Source: Clostridia bacterium
GTDB lineage: Bacteria; Bacillota; Clostridia; Christensenellales; CAG-917
Direction of reading: 5' to 3'
NCBI GenBank assembly: GCA_017618055.1
Contig: JAFZVB010000013.1
Coordinates: forward strand, 62,001-126,000
DNA length: 64,000 nt
How positions within the stretch are numbered: the first letter of the stretch is position 1; each line of letters starts with the position of its first letter. The position numbers and the translations under genes are program-made. The notes under the pieces are model-generated. The model had not been told where the DNA came from. It saw only the letters and a program-made list of their open reading frames with translations, and made no database searches. This document shows positions 26,773-35,468 of this stretch, piece after piece.

Positions 26773-27195
26773 TTAAATGTACTGTTTTAACTCCTCTGGG
26801 AAGTCCTCTGGGTCTGCAGAAACAGTGATTACAAATCTTACATTAGACTTCTTTGCAATCTTTCCAAGTTCTGCATAGAATGGCCCCATTTCTGGAACTT
26901 GTTTTTTGAACATACGGTGTGCACCATCTATATAAAGGGTTTCGATATCATAGTTTGCAGATAAGATTCCCTTGATGAATGCAACTAGTTCGGATATTTC
27001 TATTGCTCTATCTTCATCATCCTTAAGAACGGATGCATTTATTATTCTGATTTGATAACGGAGTTGATGTATGAGTTCGTCTGTGTCTGTGATAAAAACT
27101 ATATCACCTTTTGCTGTCTCGACATTGTCATTTGCTTTATCAATAATTATCTTTGTCTTGCCAGTTCCTTTTGATCCATAAATCAATTCTATCAT
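26773..27195 (-). CDS. Small P-loop NTPase
   Basis: A 140-residue protein with Walker A GSKGTGKT at residues 7-14 and a probable Walker B (ETLYIDGAHRMF), then RFVITVSADPEDFPEEL at the end. It is about the size of one minimal RecA-like or thymidine-kinase-like core and lacks any other domain. An in-frame ATG 30 nt upstream exists, but ATG at 27195 has a GGAGG with 8-nt spacing. Members are often annotated vaguely as ATP-binding or twitching-motility proteins; I would not assign a role. It is followed by thrC. Confidence 0.75.
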   Translation of the reverse strand: MIELIYGSKGTGKTKIIIDKANDNVETAKGDIVFITDTDELIHQLRYQIRIINASVLKDDEDRAIEISELVAFIKGILSANYDIETLYIDGAHRMFKKQVPEMGPFYAELGKIAKKSNVRFVITVSADPEDFPEELKQYI

Positions 27196-27294
27196 GTTTC
27201 TTTCCTCCGTACGGATGTTTTCCATCCACTTCTTTTTTCTTTATTTTATAAGAAAAAAATCTTATTTTCAATACCGAAAAAAGTACATTAACAA

Positions 27295-28383
27295 TTATTC
27301 ATCAATATTTTCAAGTAACTTATTTTGAAGTGCTATTTGTAATCCTTGAATCATTTCATCAAGATCGCCAAGCATAAATCTATCCAATGAATATAAAGTT
27401 AAACCTATTCTATGGTCTGTTACTCTGCCTTGTGGGAAGTTATAAGTTCTAATTCTTTCACTTCTATCTCCACTACCAATTTGGTTTCTTCTATTCTCGG
27501 CATACTCTTTGTCGTTCTGAGTTTGAATCATATCATAAACTCTGGATCTTAAAATAGACCAAGCTTTTTCTCTATTCTTCATTTGGCTTCTTTCGTCTTG
27601 GCATTCTACAACTATTCCTGTAGGAATATGTGTCATACGAATAGCAGATTCAGTCTTATTAACATGTTGTCCACCAGCACCAGAACTACGATATGTATCT
27701 ATCTTTACATCCTCTGGTTTAATGTCTACTTGTATATCCTCAACTTCTGGAAGAACTGCTACTGTAGCTGCTGAAGTATGGACTCTACCTTGAGACTCTG
27801 TTTCTGGAACTCTTTGTACTCTATGTACACCACTTTCAAACTTAAGTTTGCCGTATGCGCCATGTCCTGAAATTGTATAAACTGCTTCTTTAATACCACC
27901 AAGTTCTGTCATATTGGAAGAAACTTCTTCCATCTTCCAACGGTTCTTGTCTGCATAGTGCTTATACATATCTCTAAGCTCTGTTGCAAAGAGTGCTGCT
28001 TCTTCTCCGCCAACACCTGCTCTGAATTCAATAATAACGTTGCTGTCTTCGTTAGGATCCTTTGGTATTAAAGCAATACGGATTTCTTCTATATCCTTAT
28101 CCATTTCTTCTAAGAGAGTGTCTATTTCCTCGCTAATCATTTCCTTCATATCTGGATCTGTTTCGCTAGATTGTTGCTTAATGCAATCTTCATAGTTTCT
28201 CTTATGGTCTTGGTATTTATCGAAAACCTCAACAATTGGAGTTAAATCGCTTAATTCCTTTGAGTACTTCTTGAATAACTCTTGGTTAGATACTACTTCG
28301 CCTTTACTAAGTTCTTCACCAAGTTCCAAAGATCTTGCCTTCGTCTTTTGAAGTCTTTCTAATAATTTGTCACTAATTTTCAT
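27295..28383 (-). CDS. prfA: Peptide chain release factor 1
   Basis: Terminates translation at UAA and UAG. The 362-residue product has the codon-recognition tripeptide PET (193-195; the RF1 P-x-T class, not the SPF of RF2) and the peptidyl-hydrolysis motif GGQ at 237-239 within [13 protein letters not shown]. The glutamine is the one methylated by PrmC. The gene directly follows the YqhQ-PrmC fusion, which it overlaps by 1 nt, the usual genetic pairing of prmC with prfA. Confidence 0.97.
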   Translation of the reverse strand: MKISDKLLERLQKTKARSLELGEELSKGEVVSNQELFKKYSKELSDLTPIVEVFDKYQDHKRNYEDCIKQQSSETDPDMKEMISEEIDTLLEEMDKDIEEIRIALIPKDPNEDSNVIIEFRAGVGGEEAALFATELRDMYKHYADKNRWKMEEVSSNMTELGGIKEAVYTISGHGAYGKLKFESGVHRVQRVPETESQGRVHTSAATVAVLPEVEDIQVDIKPEDVKIDTYRSSGAGGQHVNKTESAIRMTHIPTGIVVECQDERSQMKNREKAWSILRSRVYDMIQTQNDKEYAENRRNQIGSGDRSERIRTYNFPQGRVTDHRIGLTLYSLDRFMLGDLDEMIQGLQIALQNKLLENIDE

Positions 28384-30206
28384 TATTTCTTTACTACCAT
28401 AATACGGTCTATGCCGTTGTAATCTTTCTTAATTTCAATCTCTTTTCCAGGGAATAATTCTTTTACCTTTTCAGATTCGTCTATTCCTAATTCAAGAATT
28501 AGGGTTCCGTTATCGTTAAGATAATTTTCATAATCTGCTGCAATCTTTCTATATACATCTAATCCGTCTTTGCCACCATCTAAAGCAAGCATAGGTTCAA
28601 AGTCCTTAACTTTCTTTTCAAGTGTATCGATATCTGCACTTGGGATATATGGTGGGTTGGATACTATGATATCGAACTTCTCGCCTTTAACTGCTTCGTA
28701 TAAGTTTCCTTCTTTGAAGTTAATCTTAAGTCCGAGTAACATTGCATTGTTCTTTGCTATATCGAGTGCTGCTGGAGAAATATCACTTGCAGTAACCTCT
28801 GCACCTTCTTTCTTTGTTGCAACTGCTATAGCAATAGCACCACTACCTGTACATAAATCTAGAACCTTAATACCTTCAGTATTAATTGCAACTTCTGCAA
28901 CAAGTTCTGTCTCTGGTCTTGGAATAAGAACATTCTTGTTAAGATTTAATCTAATGCCATAGAACTCTGTGTAACCTAACGCATATTGAAGTGGCATGCC
29001 ATCTTTCATCTTTTCTGCTATTTCTCTTGCTTTATCGAATTGCTCAGAAGTAAGCATATAGTCATCTACAAGTTCTGTTCTCTTCTTTCCAGTAACCTCA
29101 ACGAGTAACCACTCGATATCGCTGTCATCTGCTTCAGTTGCTATGAACTTTAATCTTTCTTTTGCCATCTTAACTGGTAAACGAATACTAAAGTTTTCTT
29201 CAGGTATAGTTGGATCTGCATCCATTTCTTGTACCTTCTTGAATGCTGCAATAGCTACCTCTGCCATTTCGTCTAATGGTTTTCTTGTTGTTAGTTTTTG
29301 AAGTGCAACACCTGGGGATCTTAAGATTCTAAATAATAAACAGTCTGATTTTGCAAGGAGCTTTAATAGTTCATAACTAATACCTGCAACAACTGGTATA
29401 AATACCAACTTGCATGGGACCTTAATTAAAGCATTAATTGCACTGGAATAATGTAACCAACCTAATGCCGTTAAAGCCCAGTTGATGAATACAAAAACAA
29501 GAATGCTTATAAAGATTACAAAGAATGTAAACGTTGTTCCACAACGAGAGTGGAATGTGCTTTGCTTTTGTACGTTCTCAACTGTTAACTCTAATCCGTG
29601 CTCATAACAGTTTATAGTTCTATGCTCTGCACCATGATACATAAATACCCTACGGATATCTTTCATAATGCTTATAGAAACAACATAGCCTATAAAAATT
29701 AAAAGCATTAGTCCACCTTCAAGCAAACTATAATAAAGTGGATATAGCTTGTCTCCCTCTAAGGTTCTAAGGGATGCTGTGGACACGACATTTGGTACTA
29801 CAACAAATAAAGCTATAGCAAAGACTAATCCTAAGATTAGTGAGAAGAACATAAGTATTTTCATCGGGTCTATCTTTAATTTCTTAGATGCCCATTTCTC
29901 AAATTTAGAAGGCTCTGCATAGTCTCCGTATACTTCGGCTGAACGCATTAATGTACCCATTCCTTGTCCCAATTGAGTTACAAGGTTTACAACGCCACGT
30001 ATAAAAGGAAGTCTAAAGAAAATTTTTTTTTCTTTTGGACTCTTAATACGTCTTGTTTCAAAGGTAATTTCGCCAGCTTCGGTTCTTACAGCTGTTGCCA
30101 TGCTGTGTTCGCCTTTCATCATTACACCTTCGAGAACTGCTTGTCCTCCGATAGATGTACGACATACTGCCTTTGAATTCTTACATTTCTTTTCTTTCTT
30201 TGCCAT
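28383..30206 (-). CDS. prmC: YqhQ (DUF1385) - PrmC fusion: membrane-tethered RF glutamine methyltransferase
   Basis: A single 607-residue reading frame joins two proteins that are usually separate. Residues about 15-315 are DUF1385/YqhQ ([45 protein letters not shown]; about four membrane helices). Residues about 345-607 are PrmC, the N5-glutamine methyltransferase of release factors: its helical N-domain, [18 protein letters not shown] loop [14 protein letters not shown] and catalytic NPPY in [11 protein letters not shown]. Order and content match the rpmE-yqhQ-prmC-prfA cluster of Clostridia, so this is probably a genuine in-frame fusion. No good ribosome site precedes the ATG, and a terminator hairpin ends about 5 nt before it. 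PrmC's substrate, RF1, is encoded immediately downstream. Confidence 0.92.
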   Translation of the reverse strand: MAKKEKKCKNSKAVCRTSIGGQAVLEGVMMKGEHSMATAVRTEAGEITFETRRIKSPKEKKIFFRLPFIRGVVNLVTQLGQGMGTLMRSAEVYGDYAEPSKFEKWASKKLKIDPMKILMFFSLILGLVFAIALFVVVPNVVSTASLRTLEGDKLYPLYYSLLEGGLMLLIFIGYVVSISIMKDIRRVFMYHGAEHRTINCYEHGLELTVENVQKQSTFHSRCGTTFTFFVIFISILVFVFINWALTALGWLHYSSAINALIKVPCKLVFIPVVAGISYELLKLLAKSDCLLFRILRSPGVALQKLTTRKPLDEMAEVAIAAFKKVQEMDADPTIPEENFSIRLPVKMAKERLKFIATEADDSDIEWLLVEVTGKKRTELVDDYMLTSEQFDKAREIAEKMKDGMPLQYALGYTEFYGIRLNLNKNVLIPRPETELVAEVAINTEGIKVLDLCTGSGAIAIAVATKKEGAEVTASDISPAALDIAKNNAMLLGLKINFKEGNLYEAVKGEKFDIIVSNPPYIPSADIDTLEKKVKDFEPMLALDGGKDGLDVYRKIAADYENYLNDNGTLILELGIDESEKVKELFPGKEIEIKKDYNGIDRIMVVKK

Positions 30207-30210
30207 AATG

Positions 30211-30241
30211 TAAAAAAGGCAGGAAATCTTAAGTTCCCGCC
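30211..30241 (-). terminator. Intrinsic terminator after rpmE
   Basis: GGCGGGAA and TTTCCTGCC form a stem of about 8 bp (one G-U) with an 8-nt loop, followed by TTTTTT. It is a classic rho-independent terminator only about 16 nt past the L31 stop. The U-tract ends 5 nt before the start codon of the YqhQ-PrmC fusion. Confidence 0.85.
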
Positions 30242-30257
30242 CAGTTCATTGTTTCTC

Positions 30258-30467
30258 TTATTTGCCGAGATTGTAACGCTTGTTGAACTTATCTACTCTA
30301 CCACTGGTATCAACAAGTTTTTGCTTTCCTGTGAAGTATGGGTGACACTTGGAACAAATTTCAACACGGATTTCATTTCCTGCAACTGTTGAGCCTGTTT
30401 CGAATGTGTTTCCACAAGCACAGATAACCTTAACTGTGTGGTAATTTGGATGAATACCTTCTTTCAT
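30258..30467 (-). CDS. rpmE: 50S ribosomal protein L31
   Basis: A 69-residue ribosomal protein beginning [14 protein letters not shown]. It keeps the zinc-binding cysteines of the C+ form ([11 protein letters not shown], then [14 protein letters not shown]), so it is the zinc-requiring RpmE rather than the C- paralogue YtiA. The frame stays open for 23 more codons upstream, but that stretch is the structured leader; ATG 30467 has AGGAGG with 6-nt spacing. It has its own strong promoter and terminator. Confidence 0.95.
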   Translation of the reverse strand: MKEGIHPNYHTVKVICACGNTFETGSTVAGNEIRVEICSKCHPYFTGKQKLVDTSGRVDKFNKRYNLGK

Positions 30468-30487
30468 TGCCGTCCTCCTATATCTTT

Positions 30488-30526
30488 TGTGGGTGTATTC
30501 TCTTGCCCACACGTACCTCCTGTACG
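30488..30526 (-). promoter_or_regulatory. Structured rpmE leader (possible L31 autoregulatory RNA)
   Basis: Between promoter and ribosome site the transcript can fold two adjacent hairpins: CGTAC-AGGAG-GTACG (30512-30526), which places an SD-like AGGAG in its loop, and TGTGGG-N12-CCCACA (30488-30511). The decoy AGGAG and the real AGGAGG near 30475 are about 40 nt apart. L31 leaders that bind L31 and repress translation are known in several phyla, including Firmicutes. This could be one, but I cannot match the consensus by eye. Confidence 0.5.
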
Positions 30527-30547
30527 CATATGACATAAGTGATAACT

Positions 30548-30576
30548 ATAATATATCAAAGAAAAATAAGTGTCAA
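30548..30576 (-). promoter_or_regulatory. rpmE promoter
   Basis: Minus strand: perfect -35 TTGACA (30571-30576), 17-nt spacer, -10 TATTAT (30548-30553). It is a near-consensus sigma-A promoter, as expected for a ribosomal protein gene. Confidence 0.85.
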
Positions 30577-30613
30577 ACGAAATTATATAGAAATTATTTC
30601 TATAAGGATTGTG

Positions 30614-31333
30614 CTATTCCGCATCCTTAGCCACTATGGATAGTAATTCTTTTCTAACTACATCTAGTTCTGGATCTATTAAAGTTCTTACCATAGCATC
30701 TTTCTCAATCTTGGTATTATAAATTATTTCAACTGGATTATTAGCAAACACATAAACATTGTCTGCAGCAAGTAAACACTCATCTATTGCATGTGTTACA
30801 AAGATAACTGTCTTTCTTTCTTCCCTATGTAATTCAATCAATACTTTTATGAGTTTGGATTTTAAAGAAGTATCCAAAGCTTTGAATGGTTCGTCTAGTA
30901 AAATCACATTACTTGGGTATAAGAAAGCCCTAGCAATTGCAGCCCTTTGAATTTGTCCTCCACTCATCTCTGTTGTGTACTTCTTTGCACAGTCCTCGAT
31001 CTCCAAAAGTGAGAGCATTTTTAGTATCTTTTCTTTCCTTTCTTTCTTATCCTTAATTTTGGTCTTTAATATCAAATCAAGGTTTTTATATATCGAAATC
31101 GTAGGGATTAACCTGTCTTTTTGAAAAATATAACTAACTCCATCCTCGTGTCCTTCTATACTTCCATCATATGGTAAAATGCCTGCGATACAGTTCAAAA
31201 TTGTTGTCTTTCCAACACCACTTGAACCCAAGATTACATTGACTTTATTCTCCTCAAATTCAACATTAAAGGAATCAAAAATGACCTTATCTTCATAGCT
31301 AACTTTTAGGTTTTTTATAACAACATTGCTCAT
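30614..31333 (-). CDS. ABC transporter ATP-binding protein (SsuB/TauB-type)
   Basis: A 239-residue ATPase. Walker A is GSSGVGKTT, the Q-loop is in YIFQKDRLIPT, the signature is MSGGQIQRAAIARAF and Walker B is VILLDEPFKALD, with the H-loop His in FVTHAIDECL. It matches the nitrate/sulfonate/taurine importer ATPase class. ATG 31333 is chosen over an in-frame ATG 15 nt upstream, because GGAGG lies 8 nt before it and the ATGA overlaps the permease stop, a standard coupling. It is the last gene of the operon led by the 33383 attenuator. Confidence 0.9.
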   Translation of the reverse strand: MSNVVIKNLKVSYEDKVIFDSFNVEFEENKVNVILGSSGVGKTTILNCIAGILPYDGSIEGHEDGVSYIFQKDRLIPTISIYKNLDLILKTKIKDKKERKEKILKMLSLLEIEDCAKKYTTEMSGGQIQRAAIARAFLYPSNVILLDEPFKALDTSLKSKLIKVLIELHREERKTVIFVTHAIDECLLAADNVYVFANNPVEIIYNTKIEKDAMVRTLIDPELDVVRKELLSIVAKDAE

Positions 31334-32106
31334 CTTGTTTTCCTCCATATGAACTTAGATAAGGACACTATTCCTTCAAGAATAAAGGCTATAACTATGG
31401 ATGCAATAGTCCATGCAAGAAGGTAATCCATATCAAAAATATTCTGTGCTTGTTTGATACTTGTTCCTATACTCATTGGTATTGATGTTAATATTTCAGA
31501 TGCCACTACAACCTTAAATGTTAAGGACAATGTGGACTTACTCATATCAAATAAAGTAGGTGTAACACTTGGAAGATAAATACTTATAATTCTGTCCATT
31601 GGTCTAACTTTATATATTTTTGCCATTTCAATAAGATCCTTATCTACATTCTCTATTGCACTATAGAAAGCAGAGTAAAGAATTGGGAAGGCAATTAAAA
31701 GACCAACAACTATTGCAAGCTTATCATTTGCCATAAATGCATACATAATCAAGATTACAGCCACTGTAGGAGCAGCTCTGAGAATGGTGATGATTGGTGC
31801 CAATACTTTATTGATAGGCTTACAAAGATTTCCTAGGGACGCTAGAATCAACGCCAAAGCAAAAGAAATAACAAAGCATATTAAACTACGCAATATAGAC
31901 CACCCTATATTAACCCAGAAATACTTCTCGCCAAACATTAAGAAGAATGTTTTTAGAGTTATCCCTGGTTCTGGAAGGACTATAGGCTTGTTATATGCCT
32001 TTGCACAAATAGCCCAAACTGCCAGCACTAAAGCTAGTGCTAGCAATGGGTAAAATATATTTGAGCATATCTCTAATGCTTTTTTGTTAATCTTAGGTTT
32101 ATTCAT
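31330..32106 (-). CDS. ABC transporter permease (SsuC/TauC-type)
   Basis: A 258-residue permease with about six membrane helices. The EAA-like coupling loop is around IEMAKIYKVRPMDRIISIYLP, with the preceding AAPTVAVILIMYAF. The family is BPD_transp_1, as in nitrate, sulfonate, taurine and HMP/thiamine-precursor importers. Its start ATG overlaps the stop of the binding-protein gene by 1 nt. Confidence 0.9.
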   Translation of the reverse strand: MNKPKINKKALEICSNIFYPLLALALVLAVWAICAKAYNKPIVLPEPGITLKTFFLMFGEKYFWVNIGWSILRSLICFVISFALALILASLGNLCKPINKVLAPIITILRAAPTVAVILIMYAFMANDKLAIVVGLLIAFPILYSAFYSAIENVDKDLIEMAKIYKVRPMDRIISIYLPSVTPTLFDMSKSTLSLTFKVVVASEILTSIPMSIGTSIKQAQNIFDMDYLLAWTIASIVIAFILEGIVSLSKFIWRKTR

Positions 32107-33089
32107 CAGAATAAAATGTCTTTCTTTTCTGTCCAGTTTACATTTGGCATAATTCTAGATAAGAATGTGATAATCTTTTCTTGGCTTTCATAATTAAGTC
32201 TTTCACAATTGATTGCACATCTCTCTATTGATCCTTCTGGGAATGCTGCTGATTCATATAAATGTTCTTTAGCGTATGCTGTAACTGCATTCTTATTGTT
32301 TAATACCCAGTTTTTACTTTCTGCCAATGCATTGAATAATGCTGTCATGAAAGTTCCATTATTTGCCAAACTTGTTTTTACAAACAAACCTGCTTGTGGA
32401 TATGAATTATTATTACCTACTGCTGTATTATATAATGCTTGAATATCCATTCTTGCATTGTATCCTGCTTTAGCAGAGAGTGCTGTTGCTGCTGGTTCTC
32501 CAACTACTGCATAATCTGCACTGCCACCTTGAACTGCCGCATTTGCTGCTGGTCCATCTGCTGCCCAAACAATCTTTACTTGATCTGTCCCCGGTGTTCC
32601 TTCTGTTACAATGCCAATATTGTTTGCACTAAGGATATAAGAGAATGTTAATCCTGGAACTGCACCTTGTCCGATACATGCAACGGTCTTTCCTTTGATG
32701 TCATCTAATATAATAGTATTGCTTCCATCTTTATTACCAATTAAATAAAGACTTCCATCTACAGCAATACTTACAAGTTTGTATTGAGCACCCTTGTTTG
32801 CAATTAAGTTTGCGCCAGCGTTTATAGGCATAATTACTATGTCTGACTTCTCTGCTGCCATCTCTGTTGCAATGTTTGCAGGAGCAACAACACTATATTC
32901 AATGTTGAGTCCGTCTAACTTCTTGTTTTCTGTAACCATATGGCAGATTGCAAGAGCTGGTGTACCTTCTGGAGCAGCAACTTTAATAGTTACTTCTTCT
33001 CCATCTTTTTTGTTGTTACAAGCAACTAAACTAATGGCTAAAACAGCCACTAATGCTATAATTAAAACAACTGCTAATAACTTTTTCAT
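32106..33089 (-). CDS. NMT1-family ABC substrate-binding lipoprotein
   Basis: A 327-residue lipoprotein; the lipobox is SLVAC. The mature chain is a periplasmic-binding fold of the NMT1/THI5-like, sulfonate/nitrate family: IKVAAPEGTPALAICHMV, then DIVIMPINAGANLIANKG, and a late GGSADYAVVGEPAATAL. Ligands known for this fold include sulfonates, nitrate, pyrimidine thiamine precursors, riboflavin and purine-related compounds, so the substrate cannot be told. It is encoded after the TM1266-like regulator and under the same attenuator, so the regulator and ligand may be linked. Confidence 0.88.
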   Translation of the reverse strand: MKKLLAVVLIIALVAVLAISLVACNNKKDGEEVTIKVAAPEGTPALAICHMVTENKKLDGLNIEYSVVAPANIATEMAAEKSDIVIMPINAGANLIANKGAQYKLVSIAVDGSLYLIGNKDGSNTIILDDIKGKTVACIGQGAVPGLTFSYILSANNIGIVTEGTPGTDQVKIVWAADGPAANAAVQGGSADYAVVGEPAATALSAKAGYNARMDIQALYNTAVGNNNSYPQAGLFVKTSLANNGTFMTALFNALAESKNWVLNNKNAVTAYAKEHLYESAAFPEGSIERCAINCERLNYESQEKIITFLSRIMPNVNWTEKKDILF

Positions 33090-33113
33090 AATGACATATC
33101 TCCTTGTTAATTA

Positions 33114-33362
33114 TTATTCCATTGTAACTGCAAGAGCGGACTTAACTGAGATGTTTTCAAACTTGCCAAGTTTGCCTGTTAAAGCTGAAATTCTCTCTAC
33201 TGTTCCCTCTACTATTAACGCTATTGCATTAACATCTTCTCTTGGTATTCCCATTCTTCCAACGATAATGTCTGAGAACTCACCGAGAACGGCTTGCATT
33301 GCTAAAATTTCTTCCTTGTTCTTTTGGGTAATGACTATCCCAACTACACCTATTTTTTTCAT
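33114..33362 (-). CDS. TM1266-family putative regulator (NikR C-domain-like)
   Basis: An 82-residue ACT/NikR-C-like protein: KKIGVVGIVITQKNKEEILAM, then GEFSDIIVGRMGIP, and GTVERISALTGKLGKFENISVKSA. The pattern matches the TM1266 family, annotated as iron-only hydrogenase system putative regulators, usually beside hydE/hydF/hydG. No hydrogenase gene is in this window, so here it may sense a metal or small molecule for the adjacent transporter. ATG 33362 is supported by AAAGGAG six nt upstream; an in-frame ATG 18 nt earlier lacks a site. It is first in the transporter operon. Confidence 0.8.
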   Translation of the reverse strand: MKKIGVVGIVITQKNKEEILAMQAVLGEFSDIIVGRMGIPREDVNAIALIVEGTVERISALTGKLGKFENISVKSALAVTME

Positions 33363-33382
33363 ATCTTCTCCTTTACCCAAAC

Positions 33383-33452
33383 AAAAAAGCCACCTTTTAC
33401 AAGATGGCTAGAAATATACCTTACAAATAAAGTAACTTATATGCGCCATCTT
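33383..33452 (-). promoter_or_regulatory. Transcription attenuator / candidate riboswitch ahead of TM1266-ABC operon
   Basis: The leader RNA (minus strand) has three matching arms. Arm A AAGATGGC (33445-33452), arm B GCCATCTT (33401-33408) and arm C AAGGTGGC (33389-33396), followed by TTTTTT (33383-33388). B-C makes a rho-independent terminator just before the TM1266 ribosome site. A-B makes an exclusive alternative, a 52-nt hairpin with a perfect 8-bp base, then AUAUA/UAUAU and UUAC/GUAA helices separated by internal loops (GC/UUCUA and AG/GG). This is the layout of a small-molecule riboswitch in which the bound hairpin would be the antiterminator (an ON switch). The NMT1 (xanthine) class is a hypothesis to test; I do not recall its consensus reliably. 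Confidence 0.65.
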
Positions 33453-33489
33453 ACTCTCCGAGAACTCATCGATTGGGATTCGTGTATAT

Positions 33490-33518
33490 AGTTTACTCCT
33501 CCTAATAAGGGGTGTCAA
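33490..33518 (-). promoter_or_regulatory. Promoter of the TM1266-ABC operon
   Basis: Minus strand: perfect -35 TTGACA (33513-33518), 17-nt spacer and -10 TAAACT (33490-33495). Transcription would start near 33483, about 30 nt before arm A of the attenuator. Confidence 0.75.
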
Positions 33519-33529
33519 TCTTTTATAAA

Positions 33530-33565
33530 ATAAAAAGCACCAGTATTAAAACCAGTGCCTTTTGT
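33530..33565 (-). terminator. Intrinsic terminator of the lipoprotein/FtsX operon
   Basis: GCACTGGT and ACTGGTGC pair in an 8-bp stem (two G-U pairs) with a 6-nt loop at 33537-33558, then TTTTTA. It lies about 25 nt after the 33582 stop and separates that operon from the TM1266 operon. Confidence 0.75.
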
Positions 33566-33581
33566 ATTTAGATTAATTTTT

Positions 33582-35468
33582 TTATTTAAATAACTGTGCG
33601 AAGATTGGTATTACTAAGAACATTTTGAAAATACCTAGGTTTTCAACCTTTTCTAAAATTGCTGCCTTATCTGGATCTACTGCGGACTCTGTGTCCTCAT
33701 GTGTTACCCAATTTGAATTTGCTAAATCTTCTAATGCACCTTGAACATATAGTTCATCTATGTACTTAGGCATACATGCATCTGATACACGAATAGCTAA
33801 AGGAATCAATTCATATTGAACAATACCTTCTAGAAGTTTATATACATTAGTGAACCATGGGTCTGTGTTTCCTTCTGGAATAGTTGCAATGTGTTTCATT
33901 TCTTCATCTACTATTCCCATAGATGTTAACATATCAACCACATAATTTACTTTGTAAGTTACATCTTCTCTAGTAACACTATCTAGTGTTAAGAACTCTT
34001 CATATGTCTTTCTGAGACCACCCAAGCCAAGGAATACAGCAAACAATGGGCGGGACAATTTGCTCAACATCTCATCTTTCTCTGCTTGAATTTCTTGCTC
34101 GGTCTTGCCTTCTGTTTCTACTTCAAAGTATTTTCCGCTATTTCCAGAATCCATAACGAATTCCATAAAGATATAAATACAACTTGCATACATATCTCCA
34201 GCGATGTTTTCATCTACTGTACCAATGAAGTTGTAACTATACTCTCTACTTTCTTCAATAGTATCTCCAGTATTCTTCTTATATTCCATAAATGCTCTTG
34301 CCATTAAGATATATGCGTTTTCTTCATATACTTTATCTGCCTTTATGAAATAAGTGATTATATCATCTATGAATGTTGAATCGTTTTCAAATACTGTCCA
34401 GCAATTTAAGATAACATCTGTAAAGATAGGAATTGAATCTACAACTGTATTAACATATCTTACAACATTTAATGCACCGTAAACGATTTTATTCTTTGCA
34501 ATGAAAGTATTTGTAATATCTGCCACTTTATCAAATGTCTCTTTTAGCTTTTCTACATCTTCTTCATTCTCTACAAAGTAGTCATACATATAAACGAGTT
34601 TTAATCTTATAGAATCTAAGAAGTTAAGAATATCATTCTTAGAAAGATTAGACATAGCGCCCTTACCACCATCTACAACGGTTCTTAATTGACCTGTAGC
34701 AAACAAACCACCAAACTCAAATACGATTTGGAATAATGACTCAAATCCAGCTCTACTTTCATTCATAGACTTAAGAAGGTCTGCTTTAACAGGACCAGCA
34801 AAAGCGGTAGTAATATAATCCCTAGATCTTTCCAAGTCTTCGATTTCTTTTTGAATAGAAGTTCTTGCTTTATCTGTAACAGTTAAATCTGTTCTGCTTG
34901 CACTTATTAAATCATTACATTTATTAATAGCTGCAGTATAGACATCTTGAGCATTATCTAACAAACTTGTAATAATTGCATAAGTTAAAGATGCTGTTTC
35001 TTGAGACAATAAACCACTATTAGTTATAAACTCTAATACAAAGTCTGTTGTAGAAATTACTTTCTTTTCATCTGCAGATGTAACTGCATCCGTATTCTCA
35101 TCATCTCTTTTCTTGATTTCACTTGCAAGGAAAGTATTTACAGATTCAAACTTCATAGTTCTTAAATCTGATTTATCTAATGTATCTACAAAGAATTTTG
35201 CCCAGTAATAGTTTGATACATATTCACCTGCATTATCTAAAGAAACGATTTCTTGATCTGTCATATCAGCACGCCAATCCTTAGATGCAATCTTTATAAT
35301 GTTACTTAACATTGTAGAACAAGATTCTGCTCTGGCTTGTGCATCCTTTTGAGTATCTCTACCCATATCTTGCTTGTTCTTGTTACAAGCTGAAAGCATA
35401 GCCAAAGCCAAAACCATTAGGCTAAGAACTAATACTACACAAATAATTTTTCTTACGTTTTTCTTCAT
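33582..35468 (-). CDS. Large surface lipoprotein encoded with an ABC exporter
   Basis: A 628-residue lipoprotein; the signal peptide ends MLSAC followed by NKNKQ. The mature part is almost wholly alpha-helical with long amphipathic helices and charged loops and no recognised catalytic motif. A C-terminal hydrophobic stretch (FKMFLVIPIFAQLF) ends the chain. It is the last gene of an operon with a LolD-type ATPase and an FtsX-type permease, with a 1-nt overlap to the permease. It might be an adaptor or substrate of that transporter. Function is unknown. Confidence 0.75.
   Translation of the reverse strand: MKKNVRKIICVVLVLSLMVLALAMLSACNKNKQDMGRDTQKDAQARAESCSTMLSNIIKIASKDWRADMTDQEIVSLDNAGEYVSNYYWAKFFVDTLDKSDLRTMKFESVNTFLASEIKKRDDENTDAVTSADEKKVISTTDFVLEFITNSGLLSQETASLTYAIITSLLDNAQDVYTAAINKCNDLISASRTDLTVTDKARTSIQKEIEDLERSRDYITTAFAGPVKADLLKSMNESRAGFESLFQIVFEFGGLFATGQLRTVVDGGKGAMSNLSKNDILNFLDSIRLKLVYMYDYFVENEEDVEKLKETFDKVADITNTFIAKNKIVYGALNVVRYVNTVVDSIPIFTDVILNCWTVFENDSTFIDDIITYFIKADKVYEENAYILMARAFMEYKKNTGDTIEESREYSYNFIGTVDENIAGDMYASCIYIFMEFVMDSGNSGKYFEVETEGKTEQEIQAEKDEMLSKLSRPLFAVFLGLGGLRKTYEEFLTLDSVTREDVTYKVNYVVDMLTSMGIVDEEMKHIATIPEGNTDPWFTNVYKLLEGIVQYELIPLAIRVSDACMPKYIDELYVQGALEDLANSNWVTHEDTESAVDPDKAAILEKVENLGIFKMFLVIPIFAQLFK

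Noticed and set aside
30468-30536. 23-residue N-terminal extension of L31
   Set aside because: The stretch is the structured leader containing the real AGGAGG; L31 begins at MKEGIHP by family comparison.
33439-33449. Short leader peptide (ATG at minus-strand 33449 region, about a dozen codons) ahead of the attenuator
   Set aside because: No ribosome site of normal spacing and no run of a regulatory amino acid; the arms A-B-C explain the leader without translation.
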